Program-made: the position numbers and the translations under genes
Shown here: positions 11,156-21,838 of the stretch, piece by piece
Layout: every line of letters starts with the position of its first letter
Position numbering within the stretch: the stretch's first letter is position 1
Source: Aphelocoma coerulescens
Lineage: Eukaryota > Chordata > Aves > Passeriformes > Corvidae
Assembly (NCBI RefSeq): GCF_041296385.1
Contig: NW_027184061.1
Coordinates: 248,001-312,000, forward strand
Direction: 5' to 3'
DNA length: 64,000 nucleotides
The notes under the pieces: model-generated
The model's input: the letters and a program-made list of their open reading frames with translations, nothing else
Database searches by the model: none
Told to the model about the DNA's origin: nothing

Positions 11156-12507
11156 TTGAGAATGAAGCTCAATCAGGTATTACACTTGTGCCTTATCATC
11201 TCACTGTTTGCCTTAAGCAATACAGCTTTCCCAGTAATGCAACCAAAAGAAAATGTCTGGGAGACTTTGGCCAACGCATCAGGCCTAGATACCATCTGTC
11301 TAACTCATTCAAGACCAAAGAAGCCATTTTCAACATGTTTAGTCTGTCTACCAGCAGACAAATGGCCACCTTCCAAACATGCTAATCTAAAACTTTCACA
11401 ATTCGGTTCAAATCCAGTGGAGAATTGGGATGTTTGGACCAAATCCCTTCCGGAGGCTCCTTACGAAACTCAGGAACTGGAAATTCTTGGTTCAATAAAA
11501 ATGGAGTTTTGTGTAGTATTCAGTTCTCCAGGGTTGAAGCAAAATAAAACCAAGATAACAGATGTCACTCCAAATTACGAAATGTATAGAAATGCAACAT
11601 CTTGGTGCAATTCAACAATAAAGATGAGCATATCGTTCAACCAGGATCCATTGCAATTGCCGCGAGGGATGTTTCTCATTTGTGGAGACAGAATTTGGCC
11701 TCAAATGTCAAGGGCGGTCCATGCAGCTTTGGAAAGCTTTCTTTGCTAACACCTAACGCAAAAATGATAAAAGAACAGAAGAGAAAGGAGAAAAGATTTG
11801 TTGAGCAATATAAATCTGATTGTAATGATAAATTTGTAGCTTGGAATTTTGGACAAAGGTTTTCTGCAGCTCTCCTTTTACCTGGTGCTGCTGCAGGAGC
11901 AGCCTTGAGACAATTGGATCACTTGGGCTGTTGGCTAAGTAAGAACTCTCGTGCTGTCTCTCTCGCACTGAGCGATGTGTTAACTGATGTTCAGAGCGTG
12001 AGACAAGCGACTCTGCAAAACAGAGCAGCAATTGATTATCTTCTATTAGTGCATGGACATGGATGTGAAGAATTTGAAGGTATGTGTTGTATGAATTTGT
12101 CAGATCATTCGAAATCCATCCATGAAAGTATACGGCAATTAGAGGATGGAATAGCTAAACTTGGAGAAGAAAATGGATCATTGTTGAACGATTTGTTCAA
12201 TTGGTTTGACCTTACACCTTTATGGAGAAAAATTTTGAAGGCAGGTTTGTATGTTTTAACTATTGTTGTAATTCTTTTAGTATTTGTACCTTGTATACTC
12301 CACTGTGCTAGACAAGCCACGGACAAAGCTGTCAAGGAAGTGTTTTTGGTTCAAACAGGAGGGGGAGATGTAGGAACCCAGAGTGCCGAGAATATTTCTC
12401 TGCCTGTTTTTAAGGGTTTTTACCCCCCTGGACAACACTGGTATAGCTTTAAACCTCGGAAAAAATTACCAACAGTCAGACAACAACTAGGAAATACAGT
12501 GGTGTGA
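11156..12507 (+). pseudogene. Endogenous retrovirus env (alpharetrovirus-like), frame broken
   Basis: The surface-subunit frame runs 11156-11749 with a hydrophobic leader and N-glycosylation sites. The transmembrane-subunit reading lies in another frame, open from 11602 to 12507, so the coding frame changes near 11700. The TM part shows a basic cleavage-like site (RKEKR), an Ala/Gly-rich internal fusion-peptide-like stretch, LQNRAAIDYLL, a CX6CC motif (CEEFEGMCC) and a membrane anchor near 12235-12300. These are features of the Env of avian alpharetroviruses. The TM frame has no stops over roughly 250 codons, which suggests moderate age. As it stands one complete Env cannot be read. Confidence 0.8.
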
Positions 12508-12519
12508 ATTAGGTTATAG

Positions 12520-12977
12520 AATACTATGTAAGATTGTCACAGGGTGAAAAATTTAGAGGTTTTGGGCTTCTCTTTATAGTATATAGATAAGAGTAAGAAA
12601 TATCAAAATGGAGGATTGTTGCTGTTCTCTAAACCTTCTTATCCTTCTTCTACGACTCCATATTCTGCAGTAAAAGTAGTTTGGAATGACTGGATGGAAA
12701 ATTCCGCAGTTCCTAGTCGTGTTATTGAATAATTGGTAAGAAAGTAAAAATAATGTATGTTTTTAGTAACTATTGGTTAAAATGTCTTTAAAAGGCTGTG
12801 TAAATCTTGATAATGGCTCTCTCTCGCTCTCACTCCTACTTTTCCTCCTTCCATGCTGTACCTGGGTCATGCTAGAGGCTCAGTTCCTCTGATAAGACTT
12901 AATAAACAACTATCTAGAAGCATTGAAACTACAGAAGACGTCTCGCTTTATCTTCTAAACTCCTTGCAAGGACTTTC
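12520..12977 (+). mobile_element. Probable 3' LTR of the env-bearing ERV
   Basis: AT-rich sequence directly after env with a TATA-like stretch, a polyadenylation signal AATAAA at 12901 and a downstream TGT-rich segment, as in an LTR U3-R-U5 order. The exact ends are not defined because no matching 5' LTR lies in the window. Confidence 0.45.
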
Positions 12978-13026
12978 AGCAAATTCTCTCCCATCAGGAG
13001 AGATTCGATTTATGGCACGGTAAAGT

Positions 13027-13095
13027 GTCAGAGAGAGAAGAGGGAGAGGGAGAGGGAGAGGGAGAGGGAGAGGGAGAGGGAGAGGGAGAGGGAGA
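13027..13095. repeat. (GGGAGA)n microsatellite
   Basis: Roughly ten perfect tandem units of AGGGAG immediately right of the retroviral remnant. It is purine-only and strand-asymmetric. Confidence 0.95.
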
Positions 13096-13489
13096 TTCGG
13101 AATAAGGGATTGGGGTTACAGCGCCCAGTCCTGCTCCCTTGGGGGTGAGGCCCCACAGCCGCAGGACAAAATGGATCTGTGGGTCCCGGAGCTTTCCCCG
13201 CTTTGGGCTGAACCCAGCGGGTTCCAGGCAGACTTTGGCTGCAGGGCCCGGGAGTTCAGCCCAGCCCAGCACAGGGGTCCCACAGGGCGTGGGTGTGGAG
13301 GGTCCTCGGGGGAGGGGGGGGAGTCCAGGAGGATCCAGGGGGGTCCCAGGAGGGGATCCAGGTGAATTCCCTGCTTCCAGTGAGGGATCTGTATTTTAAG
13401 AGAGGTGGTTGATGGTGCTGTAAAGGAACAAACTGCAGAAGAGGTCACAGAGAAGTCATTTAAGCAGGGACTACCCATGGTTAATTCCT

Positions 13490-14170
13490 AAAACCAAAAT
13501 AAGTCAGTATTTATTTAGAGGGAAAATGATTTCTAATGGCATTTTGAGGGTCATCAGGATCAATACACAGAAGTAAATACAGAGAAATACAAAGAAAATA
13601 CAAAGAGGTGAGACAGGAGTGGAGCTCGCTGGACTGATCCTGGGCAGAGCCTGGGCAGACCCTGCATGAATTTGGCTGCCTGAATGCAGCTCTTGCCTGG
13701 GCCCCAGGGGTGGCTCCCTCTGGGTGACTCTCCCAGCACCACAGGGATGCTCCTGACTCTTCCCTGCTGCCACAGGGTCCTTCTGGGGCCACCCAGACAC
13801 TCCCCTGGGCCTCTGGGGGCCCCGTGGCACGGTGCAGGCAGGGACCAAATCAAAGCTTCCTTGGAAGATGGAGGCAGGAGAATATTGCCCATGATCTTCT
13901 TTCCAGCTGCCCTCCACACTCCTGCAAATCCTGCTGGGACACTCAGGCTCTCCATTCCGGGGCTCTGCAGCTCCCATGCAAACCCATCCATCACTGTGTC
14001 CCCTCTCACATGGATATCAAGGAAATGACACAGCAATAGCTAGAAAATGTGAACTTGATTAACTTGACTGATGGGGGGTGACTGGAAGATTACGGGGTGA
14101 GAATCTTATGCCTCCAAAAAAGGCCAACAGTTTGGAACTGGAACAGTCATGGAAACTTCAGCTTCTGGGG
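13490..14170 (-). repeat. Dispersed repeat, partial copy
   Basis: Reverse complement of the first 0.7 kb of the repeat at 7640-9473. The same order of segments is seen, from the CAGAAGCTGAAGTTTCC end to the TTTGTATTTC-type stretch and the AGTCAGTATTTATTT end, with some small deletions. It lacks the LTR-proximal half present in the other two copies. Confidence 0.85.
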
Positions 14171-14315
14171 GAAAAGGTGGCTGGGAGCTCTGCGGCTGAG
14201 GATGGGGGGCTGCACTGACCCCTAAGCTGGGGGATGTTGCAGTGCCCGGGCTGGGCACTGGTCACGCATCCCCCGCGACGCCCTGCAAGCTGAGCGCCGA
14301 GCTGGAGCTGGAGAG

Positions 14316-15164
14316 TCAGCGCTGAGGGGAGCCTCGGGGTCTCCTCCTCCTGCAGCTGCCCCCTTTTGCTGGTGTCTTGGCTCTGGGCCTCTGCAGAGAG
14401 CGGTGGCGCCGGCACAGCCGCATCCGGGCGCGGTTGTGCCTCAGCAGCCGCAGCAGCTCCTTGGGGCAGCCACGTCCCCGGCAGCGCGTCCTGCACAGCC
14501 CCAGGGGCTCTGGCGCTTCTCTTGCACGGCCCGGCCCAGGGAGCCCGATGGAAGGGGCAGAGGGGCCGAGCGGGGCTGAGCCCTCTGGCGCTGCCCTTGG
14601 CCTCTCCGCGAGAGACTTGGGCCTGGCTGGGCTGCCCCGGGCAGAGGCTGCAGCAAGAAGAGCTCCGGCCGCCTCTGCCTGGTGTCCCTGGGGCTCAGGC
14701 TGGGCCCGATTCCTGCCCAGGGGCTCAGCCCCCTCTGCCGAGGGGCCGTGGCCGAAGGGCTGCCCGGGAGGCCCAGCACCCTCAGGTCCAACCCGGCTTT
14801 GCTCTGCCACGGCGGCTCTCAGGCCTCGCCCAACACCGGCTTGGCCCAAGGCTTTGGTGGCTGCCGGCCCCAGCACTGTCCCACCTGCCTGACCCCCCTC
14901 CCTCACCTCTCCCCAGCGTCTCCAGAACCATCCCAGGACAAGGCCCATGATCAGCAGCTCCAGGGCCGAGCATGTCCAAGAAATCAGCACCACGTCCACC
15001 AAGGGGGTCATCCCAGGGCCCGCGGAGTCCTGCGGCTCCAGCTCCTCGTGAAGCAGAGCCGAGGTGCCCATGTCCCCCTCAGGATGGCTGGAAGGGTCGA
15101 GGGGATGGGCCAGCATCAGCAGCACACAGAACTGCAGCAGCCAGGAGAAGCCCTGGCTGGCCAT
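14316..15164 (-). CDS. Unrecognised single-pass membrane protein candidate, 282 aa
   Basis: An uninterrupted minus-strand frame starting at the ATG at 15164 (MASQGFSW). It begins with a hydrophobic leader (residues 7-20, WLLQFCVLLMLAHP) followed by a short acidic segment of about 35 residues. A clear transmembrane helix follows near residues 55-81, ending in WFWRRW (stop-transfer). The last 200 residues are rich in Pro, Ala, Gly and Arg with a very basic end (near residue 255, KGGSCRRRR). That is the layout of a type I membrane protein with a cytoplasmic tail. I recognise no family. The high GC content keeps other frames open too, so the tail could be non-coding; the N-terminal half is the stronger evidence. 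A CR1 insertion lies directly upstream. Confidence 0.5.
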   Translation of the reverse strand: MASQGFSWLLQFCVLLMLAHPLDPSSHPEGDMGTSALLHEELEPQDSAGPGMTPLVDVVLISWTCSALELLIMGLVLGWFWRRWGEVREGGQAGGTVLGPAATKALGQAGVGRGLRAAVAEQSRVGPEGAGPPGQPFGHGPSAEGAEPLGRNRAQPEPQGHQAEAAGALLAAASARGSPARPKSLAERPRAAPEGSAPLGPSAPSIGLPGPGRAREAPEPLGLCRTRCRGRGCPKELLRLLRHNRARMRLCRRHRSLQRPRAKTPAKGGSCRRRRPRGSPQR

Positions 15165-15300
15165 GGTGCTCTGTGGGATGAGCCACCATCTCCACGCTGG
15201 CTCTGGCCGTGGCTCCGTGCCGAGTGCTGCCCGGGCTCTGGGCACGGCGACGGGCTGGGGACAGCTGACAGCCACCACACTGTCCCCAGAGCCTGTGATG

Positions 15301-15610
15301 TCACAGAATCACCGAATGCATTGGCTTGGAAGAGCCCTGGGAGATCATCGAGTCCAACCTGTGCCCCATTGCCACCACGGCAACCAGGAGAGCCCTGAGT
15401 GCCACACCCAGGCTTTCCTTAAGCACCTCCCCAATGGTGGCTCCACCCCCACCTGGCCAGCCCATTCCAATATCTAATGCCCCTTTCTGGGCAAAAGTTC
15501 TTCCTAATGCCCAACCCAAATGTCCCTTGGTGCAGCACAAAGCCCCTGTTGGCATCTGCTCTCTCTCTTGTCCTTGCCCAGCTCTGACAAGGCTGGCGCT
15601 GCCTTGTTGG
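15301..15610 (-). mobile_element. CR1 LINE 3' fragment
   Basis: The plus strand reads CACAGAATCACCGAATG, GAGATCATCGAGTCCAACC, GCCCATTCCA and TTCTTCCTAATGCCCAACCC, the characteristic reverse complement of a CR1 3' end. The element therefore lies on the minus strand with its 3' terminus at about 15301. Confidence 0.9.
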
Positions 15611-15810
15611 TCCCTTGCCTGAGGGCGGGAGAAGAGGCTGTGCCAGGGAGTGCTGCTCCACTGAGGCCATTCCAAGGGGCTGCTTTCCTTCTGCTTTGCA
15701 GATTTGCATTGAAGAGGTTCAGCAAAGAAGGACTTACTGGGACAGACAATTTGTACAAGAATAAAGGTCAGTAAAGAGGCCAGGAAAAAGACAAAGAATG
15801 GAAAAGAGAA

Positions 15811-16170
15811 TGTGGATACAAAAATGCTGCTAGCAAGAATTTTCTTGCTATTTTCTAAATCCGTGAGAGACTTTTCTCTCTCACAGAAGATAGCAGCAGA
15901 GTTCTATAAACAATGAAACACGTGCAACCTTGAGAAGCCTTGTTTATAGTACAGTAGAAAAATATTTTGACAGTGGATGTTTTAGGATTTTAGCCAATCA
16001 CACCAAGGGGTGGCTGATCCTTTATCCAGTTAGACTATGAAGAAAAAAGGCTATAAAAGAGTTTGTAAAATAATTAAATCAATCAATCTTGCTGCATATT
16101 TATGCCTGCTGGCTCTTCTCTCCTCCTCCCTACGGGTGCAGGACACGGTAATATTTTACGGCATTTAATA
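15811..16170 (+). mobile_element. Solo LTR with 6-bp target duplication
   Basis: A 360-bp block starting TGTGGATACAAAAATGCTGC, with a CCAAT motif (near 16000), GGCTATAAAAG as TATA box (near 16050) and a promoter-to-tail order typical of an LTR. It is flanked by the same six bases, AGAGAA, at 15805-15810 and 16171-16176. A 6-bp duplication is usual for class II (ERVK/alpharetro-like) integrases. No internal retroviral sequence accompanies it, so it is a solo LTR left by homologous recombination. Its last bases read TTTAATA, suggesting that a terminal CA has mutated. Confidence 0.7.
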
Positions 16171-16220
16171 AGAGAAGAGGATTCATAAGTGTCTGAAGTA
16201 CAGGGTTCTGGAAGAGCTTT

Positions 16221-16306
16221 TCAGTCAGCAGCACCTCGAGTTTTAAGACGGAGTTGGAGCAGTGCCTGAAGCTCTTCCCACACTCGGGGCACTCGCAGGG
16301 ATTCCC
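16221..16306 (-). pseudogene. Decayed extra zinc finger after the stop of the C2H2 gene
   Basis: Directly after the original TGA stop of the neighbouring zinc-finger gene the same frame continues with [15 protein letters not shown], a half finger that keeps both cysteines but lacks the histidines. Equivalent half fingers follow the stop codons of the two zinc-finger genes in the inverted repeat. Confidence 0.6.
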
Positions 16307-17524
16307 TCACTGGTGCCTCTGCTGGTGTTTCCTCAAGGACGAGCTCCAGGAGAAGCTCTTCCCACACTCGGGGCACTCTAAGGCCTCTCCCTGGTGTGGA
16401 TGCGCTGGTGGCTGGTGAGTTGGGAGCCCCCCTTGAAGCTCTTCCCACAGTCTGTGCAGCGGAAGGGCCTCTCCCCTGTGTGTGTTTGCTGATGTACAAT
16501 GAGATAGGAGATCCACTGAAACATCTTCCCACACTCAGGACACTCAAAGGGCCCTCCCCTGGCGTGCATCTCCTGGTGGCAGGTCAGGCTGGAGCTCTGG
16601 CAGAAGCTCTTCCCACACTGCAAGCACTTGTAGGGCCGTTCCCCAGTGTGGATCCTATAGTGGCGGATCAGGCTGAAGCTGTGGCTGAAGCTCTTCCCAC
16701 ATTCCAAGCACTTGTAGGGCCATCCCCCTGTGTGTATCTGGTGGTGGATGAAGAGGCGGGAAGTGTGGCTGAAGCTCTTCCCACATTCCAAGCACTTATA
16801 GGGCTTCTCCCCAGTGTGAAGCTGCTCATGGACCACCAGGTTGGACCTCTGGATGAAGCAGAGGGGGGGCCTCTTCTCCTCAGAGCACCCTGGGCTGGCT
16901 TTGGAGCCCCTCCTTGTGGGGGATTCCTTTGGCTTTTCCTCCCCATGTGATTCCTGTGCCGTTGAGCCACTCAAAGCATCCTCTTCCATGAAGTTCTGCC
17001 ACGGGGATTTGTCCTCCCTGGTCTCCATCTGCAGCTCAGTGGCTGGGGGAGCAAGGACAAGGAGAAGAAGGGACAAGAAGAGGAAGGAACAAGGAAAGAG
17101 GAAGGAAAGAACAAGGAGAGGAAGAAGGGTAGAGAAGGAAGAAGGAGAGGAAGGGACAAGAAGAAAAAAGGGAGAATGAAGATGAAGGAACAAGGAAAAG
17201 GAAGGAACAAGAAGAAAAAGAAACAAGAAGGAACAAGTAGAAAGAGGGGAAGGAAGGAAGCAAGCAAGCAAGGAAAAGGAACAAGGAGAAGAAAGACAAG
17301 GAGAGGATGGGATTTGCCTCTGTGCCACAGGGAAGGGGAAGGAGATCCCCCCAGTCCGTCCCCGGCAGGACGGCGTCGGCAGCGGGGTTGTCCTGCAGCC
17401 GGGGGCGATGCTGGGCTGGGAGATGGAGCAGGAGAGAAGGGAAAGGGGCACTGACTTCCTCCTCACCTGCCTGGGGCTCCCGGGGCATCGTCCTCTTCTT
17501 CACAGCCTCCTCCTCCTCCTCCAT
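16307..17524 (-). pseudogene. C2H2 zinc-finger gene, frameshifted (ZNF C)
   Basis: Exon 17467-17524 encodes MEEEEEAVKKR and ends at a GT donor. Exon 2 starts at 17042 after CCCCCAG, in phase. It encodes an acidic/basic linker, one degenerate finger (LCFIQRSNLVVHEQLH) and five good C2H2 fingers (YKCLECGKSF type). A one-base deletion in the last linker creates a TAG at 16378-16380, cutting off the final finger ([14 protein letters not shown]), whose frame runs on to 16307. The product would be 240 aa. Such proteins are nuclear DNA-binding factors. The family has no visible KRAB or SCAN domain. The 420-bp intron is purine/pyrimidine-asymmetric. The truncated protein could still bind DNA, so pseudogene status is likely but not proven. 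Confidence 0.7.
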
Positions 17525-17714
17525 TCAGCCAAGGTTTGGGAATGAGAAGTCCTGTTTTGGAGGGGAAAACAAGGGGTGAGTGCATTGGCTTGGGGGTTCC
17601 TCCTGCCCAAGTCCATCTCTAGGAGTCACCACATATCTTGTGTCCATGAAAAACTCTGAAACATCAAGACTCAGAGGAAAATATCCCTCACTGAGGTTCC
17701 CCCTCTCTGGTCTC

Positions 17715-18165
17715 TCCACTATGGGGTTCTGGGGGTCCCCCTTGTCCTGGATGCTGCGGGCCCTGCATATATTGAAGGTCCCTCCTCTGCAGGGTCTCTG
17801 CCCGCTCCAGACTTCCAGGGAATCCCAGGGGTGCCTCCTCTTTGGTCTGCCTATTTTGGGGTTCTGGGAGTCCCCCTTCTCTGGGCTGCTGAGGGTCCCA
17901 CGGGTCCCCCTCTCAGGGGCTGCACTAAGGGATGCCGAGGGTTTTGGGGTCCCAGGGGTCCCTCCTCCCCTGGCTCTCTGCTTCGGGGTGCCGGGGGTCC
18001 CCCCTCTCTGGGGTCCCCACTTTGGGGTCCCAGGGGTTCCCCCTCTCCAGGCTCATCCCTTCTCGGGGCTGCCCCTTCTCCAAGCTCACCCCACTCCCGG
18101 CTGCCGGGGTCCCCCCTCTCCAGGCCCCCATTTCAGGGTCCGGGACTCCCGGGGCTCCCCGCTTT
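17715..18165. repeat. Degenerate GGGGTCCC-type minisatellite in ZNF C upstream intron
   Basis: Roughly 50-bp units containing GGGGTNCCNGGGGTCCC and CCCCTCTCCNGGGCTGC repeated about nine times with many substitutions, lying between the leader exon (18.5 kb) and the coding exon (17.5 kb) of ZNF C. It keeps long open frames by chance. Confidence 0.7.
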
Positions 18166-18524
18166 TCTCTCTCCCCCCTCTCAAGACTCCTCCCCTCCCC
18201 CCCAGCGCCGGTACCGGGCGATCGCCACGTGGCTCCCGGGACCCCGCACCCGCCACCCACCGCCGGGGCCCTGCCGGCAGCCGCCACCGCGAATTCCCCA
18301 AAAAACACCTCCCGGGGACCCCGCAGTATCCACCCAAAGGGCATTTCGGGGCAGCTTTGGAGTCCTGCAAGATCCAAACCTCGCTCCACCCGCCGCGTCC
18401 CGAAGAAAAGGATCAGGGAGCCCCAAAGTACTTCGGCTGAGCTCCAAATATCCCTCCCCCCTTCAAAAGAAACCCTCCCAGGACCGCCCACGATATCCGG
18501 AGCGAGGTCCCCCTTCCCGGTCAC

Positions 18525-18670
18525 CTGCGGGATGCGGGGGCAGCGATGCTCCCGGCGGGAAGGGGCTGCAGATCCAGAGAGCGCTGGACGCACGCGGCGC
18601 CTCCTCTCGCTGCTCCCCTTCCTGCTCCCGCTCCTCCTCTGCCCCTCCTCTTCCTCCCGCTCCTCCTTCT
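18525..18670 (-). other. Leader (5' UTR) exon of ZNF C
   Basis: The reverse complement matches the leader sequence upstream of the two other zinc-finger genes (26470-26618 and 34458-34620), including a GGAGGAG-rich stretch, CTGCAGCCCC and a donor CCGCAG/GTGACC at 18525/18524. That conserved donor supports a shared non-coding first exon spliced to the coding exons. Confidence 0.55.
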
Positions 18671-18679
18671 CCTCCGTCC

Positions 18680-18706
18680 CCCCGGCTGCTGGCGAGGAGC
18701 TCTCGG
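18680..18706 (+). pseudogene. MHC class II beta exon 1 end (remnant)
   Basis: The reading PPAAGEELSG followed by a GTGAGC donor equals the end of the class II beta signal-peptide exon, and a near-identical PPAAGEELLG with donor lies at 30870-30900 on the minus strand. About 80 bp of intron-like sequence (GGTGGGAAAGG) is shared too. Upstream of it the sequence is that of the ZNF C leader, so the signal-peptide start is missing. It is a rearranged fragment. Confidence 0.5.
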
Positions 18707-18904
18707 GTGAGCGGGGCGGGGACGGGACACGGTGGGAAAGGGGTGGGTCACCCCCAAACCGAGCTGGGGGGAGCTGGGGTTCGGGGGACGGTGGGAAAGG
18801 GGTGGGAGAGGGCGGATGAGGGGAGGTGGGACAGCGGGAAGGGGGTTCCCAGTGAGGGTCTCCCAGTTAAGCCCAGGACCCCCAAATCCCGTCCCTGTCC
18901 TCCC

Positions 18905-19240
18905 AGCCCCTCCCGGCGCTGTGGGGGCCGGGCCGCGCCCCAGTGCCGGCTCCCGGGAGCCCGAGCGAGCCGCCTGCCCGGCATCGAAGCTCTGGGCGCG
19001 GAGCTGAGCGGGCGCCGTGCAGGGAGCGTCTCTGCGCTGCGGGCTCTGTGCCTGAGCGCTGCCCCGCGCCGAGCCCCAGAGGCGCGGCTGCTCCGCTTCC
19101 TGCGCCGCTGCTCCCTGCGCAGGGGAGGCCGCGGAGCGCCGCGAGAGGGAGCGGCTGATGGAAGGGCTGCAAAAGCTGAGAAGGCTTTGGAGCCACTGGG
19201 GAGGCTGTGGGGGTGCTGAGGCTCTGGCGGGGCTGAGGGC
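18905..19240 (+). other. GC-rich open stretch, no identification
   Basis: A CTCCCAG acceptor-like site at about 18905 is followed by an Arg/Ala/Leu-rich frame with short motifs such as LLRFLRRCSLR and, in another frame, RERERLMEGLQKLRRLW. It could be an exon fragment or chance. I do not recognise it. Confidence 0.25.
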
Positions 19241-20345
19241 ACGCTGGCAGTGACTCAGTGTTGCCTTTGCTTCCTAGATCTCCGTCTGCTCGACGTTTCC
19301 AGTGAATCATTTAAAAAAAAACGGTATTCACGGACAGAAACTCTCTAACTAATTAAAGTTAGAAAGTGGTGCGTTTATTACGCCGGCAGGCGGCACGGGA
19401 GTCACCTCCTAGAGACGTGCCAGCCGCTTACCCGGTTATTTGCCCTCTATTTATTTCACAAAGTGTTAGATATTAATCCTATACATATCTCCAGCACCTC
19501 CCATTCCCCACTTCCTATTAAAATGCGGTTATTAGTCCTTTGCGCGTGCGCAATTCTTTTCTTGATTTGGGTCGGTGGTCTTGATTTGAGTCAGTGGTCT
19601 TGAAAGATGAAGTCGGGGATCTCTTCGTCACCATGAACTTTCTACCTTCTATTGTGGGCAAGCCTCGGGAAGCCTTCTGGAGACGGTCCATACCTCCTGC
19701 CTGTATTTGATCATGCAATCTAGGTGCTGGCTATAATTCTATCTGCTTCTTTTGTCCTTATGGCAGTTCATTTCCTATAAGCAAAGTTGCAGACAGGTAC
19801 ATAGTGGTGAATAGCACTATACTTCTTGGCTAAATTTCTAACTCTTCGTTGACTTGTCTTTTGGTTCAGTCAGTACAAATTGCTTCTAACTCCCAGCTAA
19901 AGTTTAACTCTTCATAATCTTGACTCACTGCTGGTCTTGCTTTTGTCTTCCTTATGATTTTATCTTTTGCATGAAATGCTTGTGAAGTGCCCCCGCTGTC
20001 CCTTGTGTCCCCTGGGCACCGACAGCCCCGGCCCTTGCCCTGCTCCCCCTCCCACGTTCCATCCCGGCTGGCGGAGCCTTGGAGCTGCCGTGGGGCTGCC
20101 CCGGGGGCTGCGGCCCGAGCCGGGGCCCCTTCCCAGTGCTCCCAGTCTGCCCATCCCGCCTGGAGCAGCCAGCGAGGGCTTCAGCTGGGGCGGCAGAGAG
20201 GCGCTGCTGGGGGGTCCCACCTCCGCTTGGCTTGGGTTGTTCTTCCCAAGCTGGGTATAAACGACTTTGGGAGTTTTGTGCCACAAATCTCTCCCCTCGT
20301 GCACTCAGCCAAAGGGGTTTGGGGCGGTTTTCCCTTTTTCGGGGA
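19241..20345. other. LTR-like and unassigned sequence
   Basis: 19330-19560 read in reverse contains CGTAATAAACGCACC and a TGAATACCGT segment, resembling the R-U5 part of an avian retroviral LTR on the minus strand. I could not find its ends. 19560-20345 holds no gene that I can support; 19990-20230 is GC-rich. Confidence 0.3.
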
Positions 20346-20637
20346 AATCAAAGCCATGCACTGATGCTCCAAATTAGAGGCGGGAGTAGCGAGGCTGCAG
20401 GGCTTCCCAAGGAGCCGGAGGCAGCCAACACGCAGGGCTGGGCAAGTCGGGCCGGGAGCAGCGGAGAGCTTTGTTTCCCTTCTCAGCTGAATGGTGGCTC
20501 GGGGGAATGCATGTCCCCCTTAATGTGCACCCCCACTTTGTATAACATCCGATATTCATGGCTCTGTTAAGGCTTTGTTCTTCTTGGGGAAGTTCAGGAA
20601 TTTCGCAGGACCATGGCTGAGCAGCAGTTCGTGTCAA

Positions 20638-21838
20638 TTAGTAACATCTTCTCAAATTTATGGTTTCTCTCGTTACTTCCTTATCTCCAAGTCCCTGGCC
20701 CTTTCTCCAGTGGGATTCACAGCATCTGTTTGTAAAGACACGTTCAATTTCTTCTCTTTTAATCCCACCTCTTCTTCTTTTCTCAGTACTTCTCTTTTCA
20801 AACTTTAAAAATGCCTCAATCTGTTCTTCCTGGGCTTTCTTTGGTTTTGGGATTATTCTCAGTGACCTCATTCTGTGTCCTTTTGTAGCTGTTTCTGGGT
20901 CAGGAGGCCTGGCTGCCACCTGCATGCCCTTGATCCCCTGCTGAATGAGCTGCACTGAGCAAGGTGTGGTGCATGGTAAAAAGATGAGAGTTGCTGTAGC
21001 ACCTGAGAGGAGAAACAGCATTCGTTTAACCCATGGTCTGCCAGGGAACCACGAAAACGTGTCCCATTCCCATCCTTTCCACGTTTGGAGCAGTACATGA
21101 GCTGCTTTCTTCTTTCCTTTGTTCTCTGTTTCACCACTTTTCCTTGGCCATCTCTTTGCCAAGAGCAGTTTGAGTCCTTTAATTTTCCACAACCTCCTGG
21201 TCCTTCTGCTGAAAGAGAATCTGATGCCATCCCAGGGTGAAATGTGGCGTTGCTCATGGGAGTGGATTGGTGGCTGAGAAGGTCAGGAGCTGGAGCTGTG
21301 TGCTTGGTTCTGATTTGGAGGACAGCTTGTAATCTAATGATGCATTGAAATGATCAGTGGGTTCTCTGGCACCTGGTATGAATTTGTTCGGGTTCCCAGG
21401 GGCTGCTCCATGGTGTTGTAGGATTTGTTGTGGTGGCCGTTCATCTTTTCCCCATTTTTGGGTGCTCCCAGAAATGCCAGGGATGCATCAATTGACCTCT
21501 TTTCTCTGATTAAATCATCACATCCTTGGATTCCCAAGTGATTTCGCTGACCTTGTGGCAGCAAAAGCAGCCCAGTGGTCAAACCCACCCTGTATAACCC
21601 AGACAGTGCCAGCAGATGTTGGAGTGGGGAGAGGGATGATTCCCCCCCGCTTTTGTGAGTGAAGTTCCCCCAACATTCTCCGTTTGCTGTTTTCCTTTGC
21701 AGCTTCAGGGATTTCTGTTGCAGAGTCCGAGATGCTCAGTGTGGGCTCTGCCTTTAGCGATGCAAATTCCGTCTGTGCAGGGAGGCAGAGCTTGGGGTGA
21801 GGGGCAGAGGGAATCAGCCCAATTCCTCTGGCAGGCAA
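20638..21838 (-). pseudogene. ERV env remnant in arm A
   Basis: The minus strand carries a frame with a membrane segment (MLFLLSGATATLIFLPC) followed by a tail with CSVQLIQQGIKG and a basic, KKAQEEQ-containing end, the layout of a retroviral TM subunit C-terminus. Upstream, 21334-21838 has open frames shared with arm B (PLPTPTSAGTVW), probably from the surface subunit. Stops and frameshifts break the reading. Arm B lacks the membrane-spanning part. Confidence 0.5.

Noticed and set aside
17831..19219. 462-codon plus-strand open frame
   Set aside because: It runs through a minisatellite and the ZNF C leader region; composition follows the repeat and no domain or splice logic supports it.
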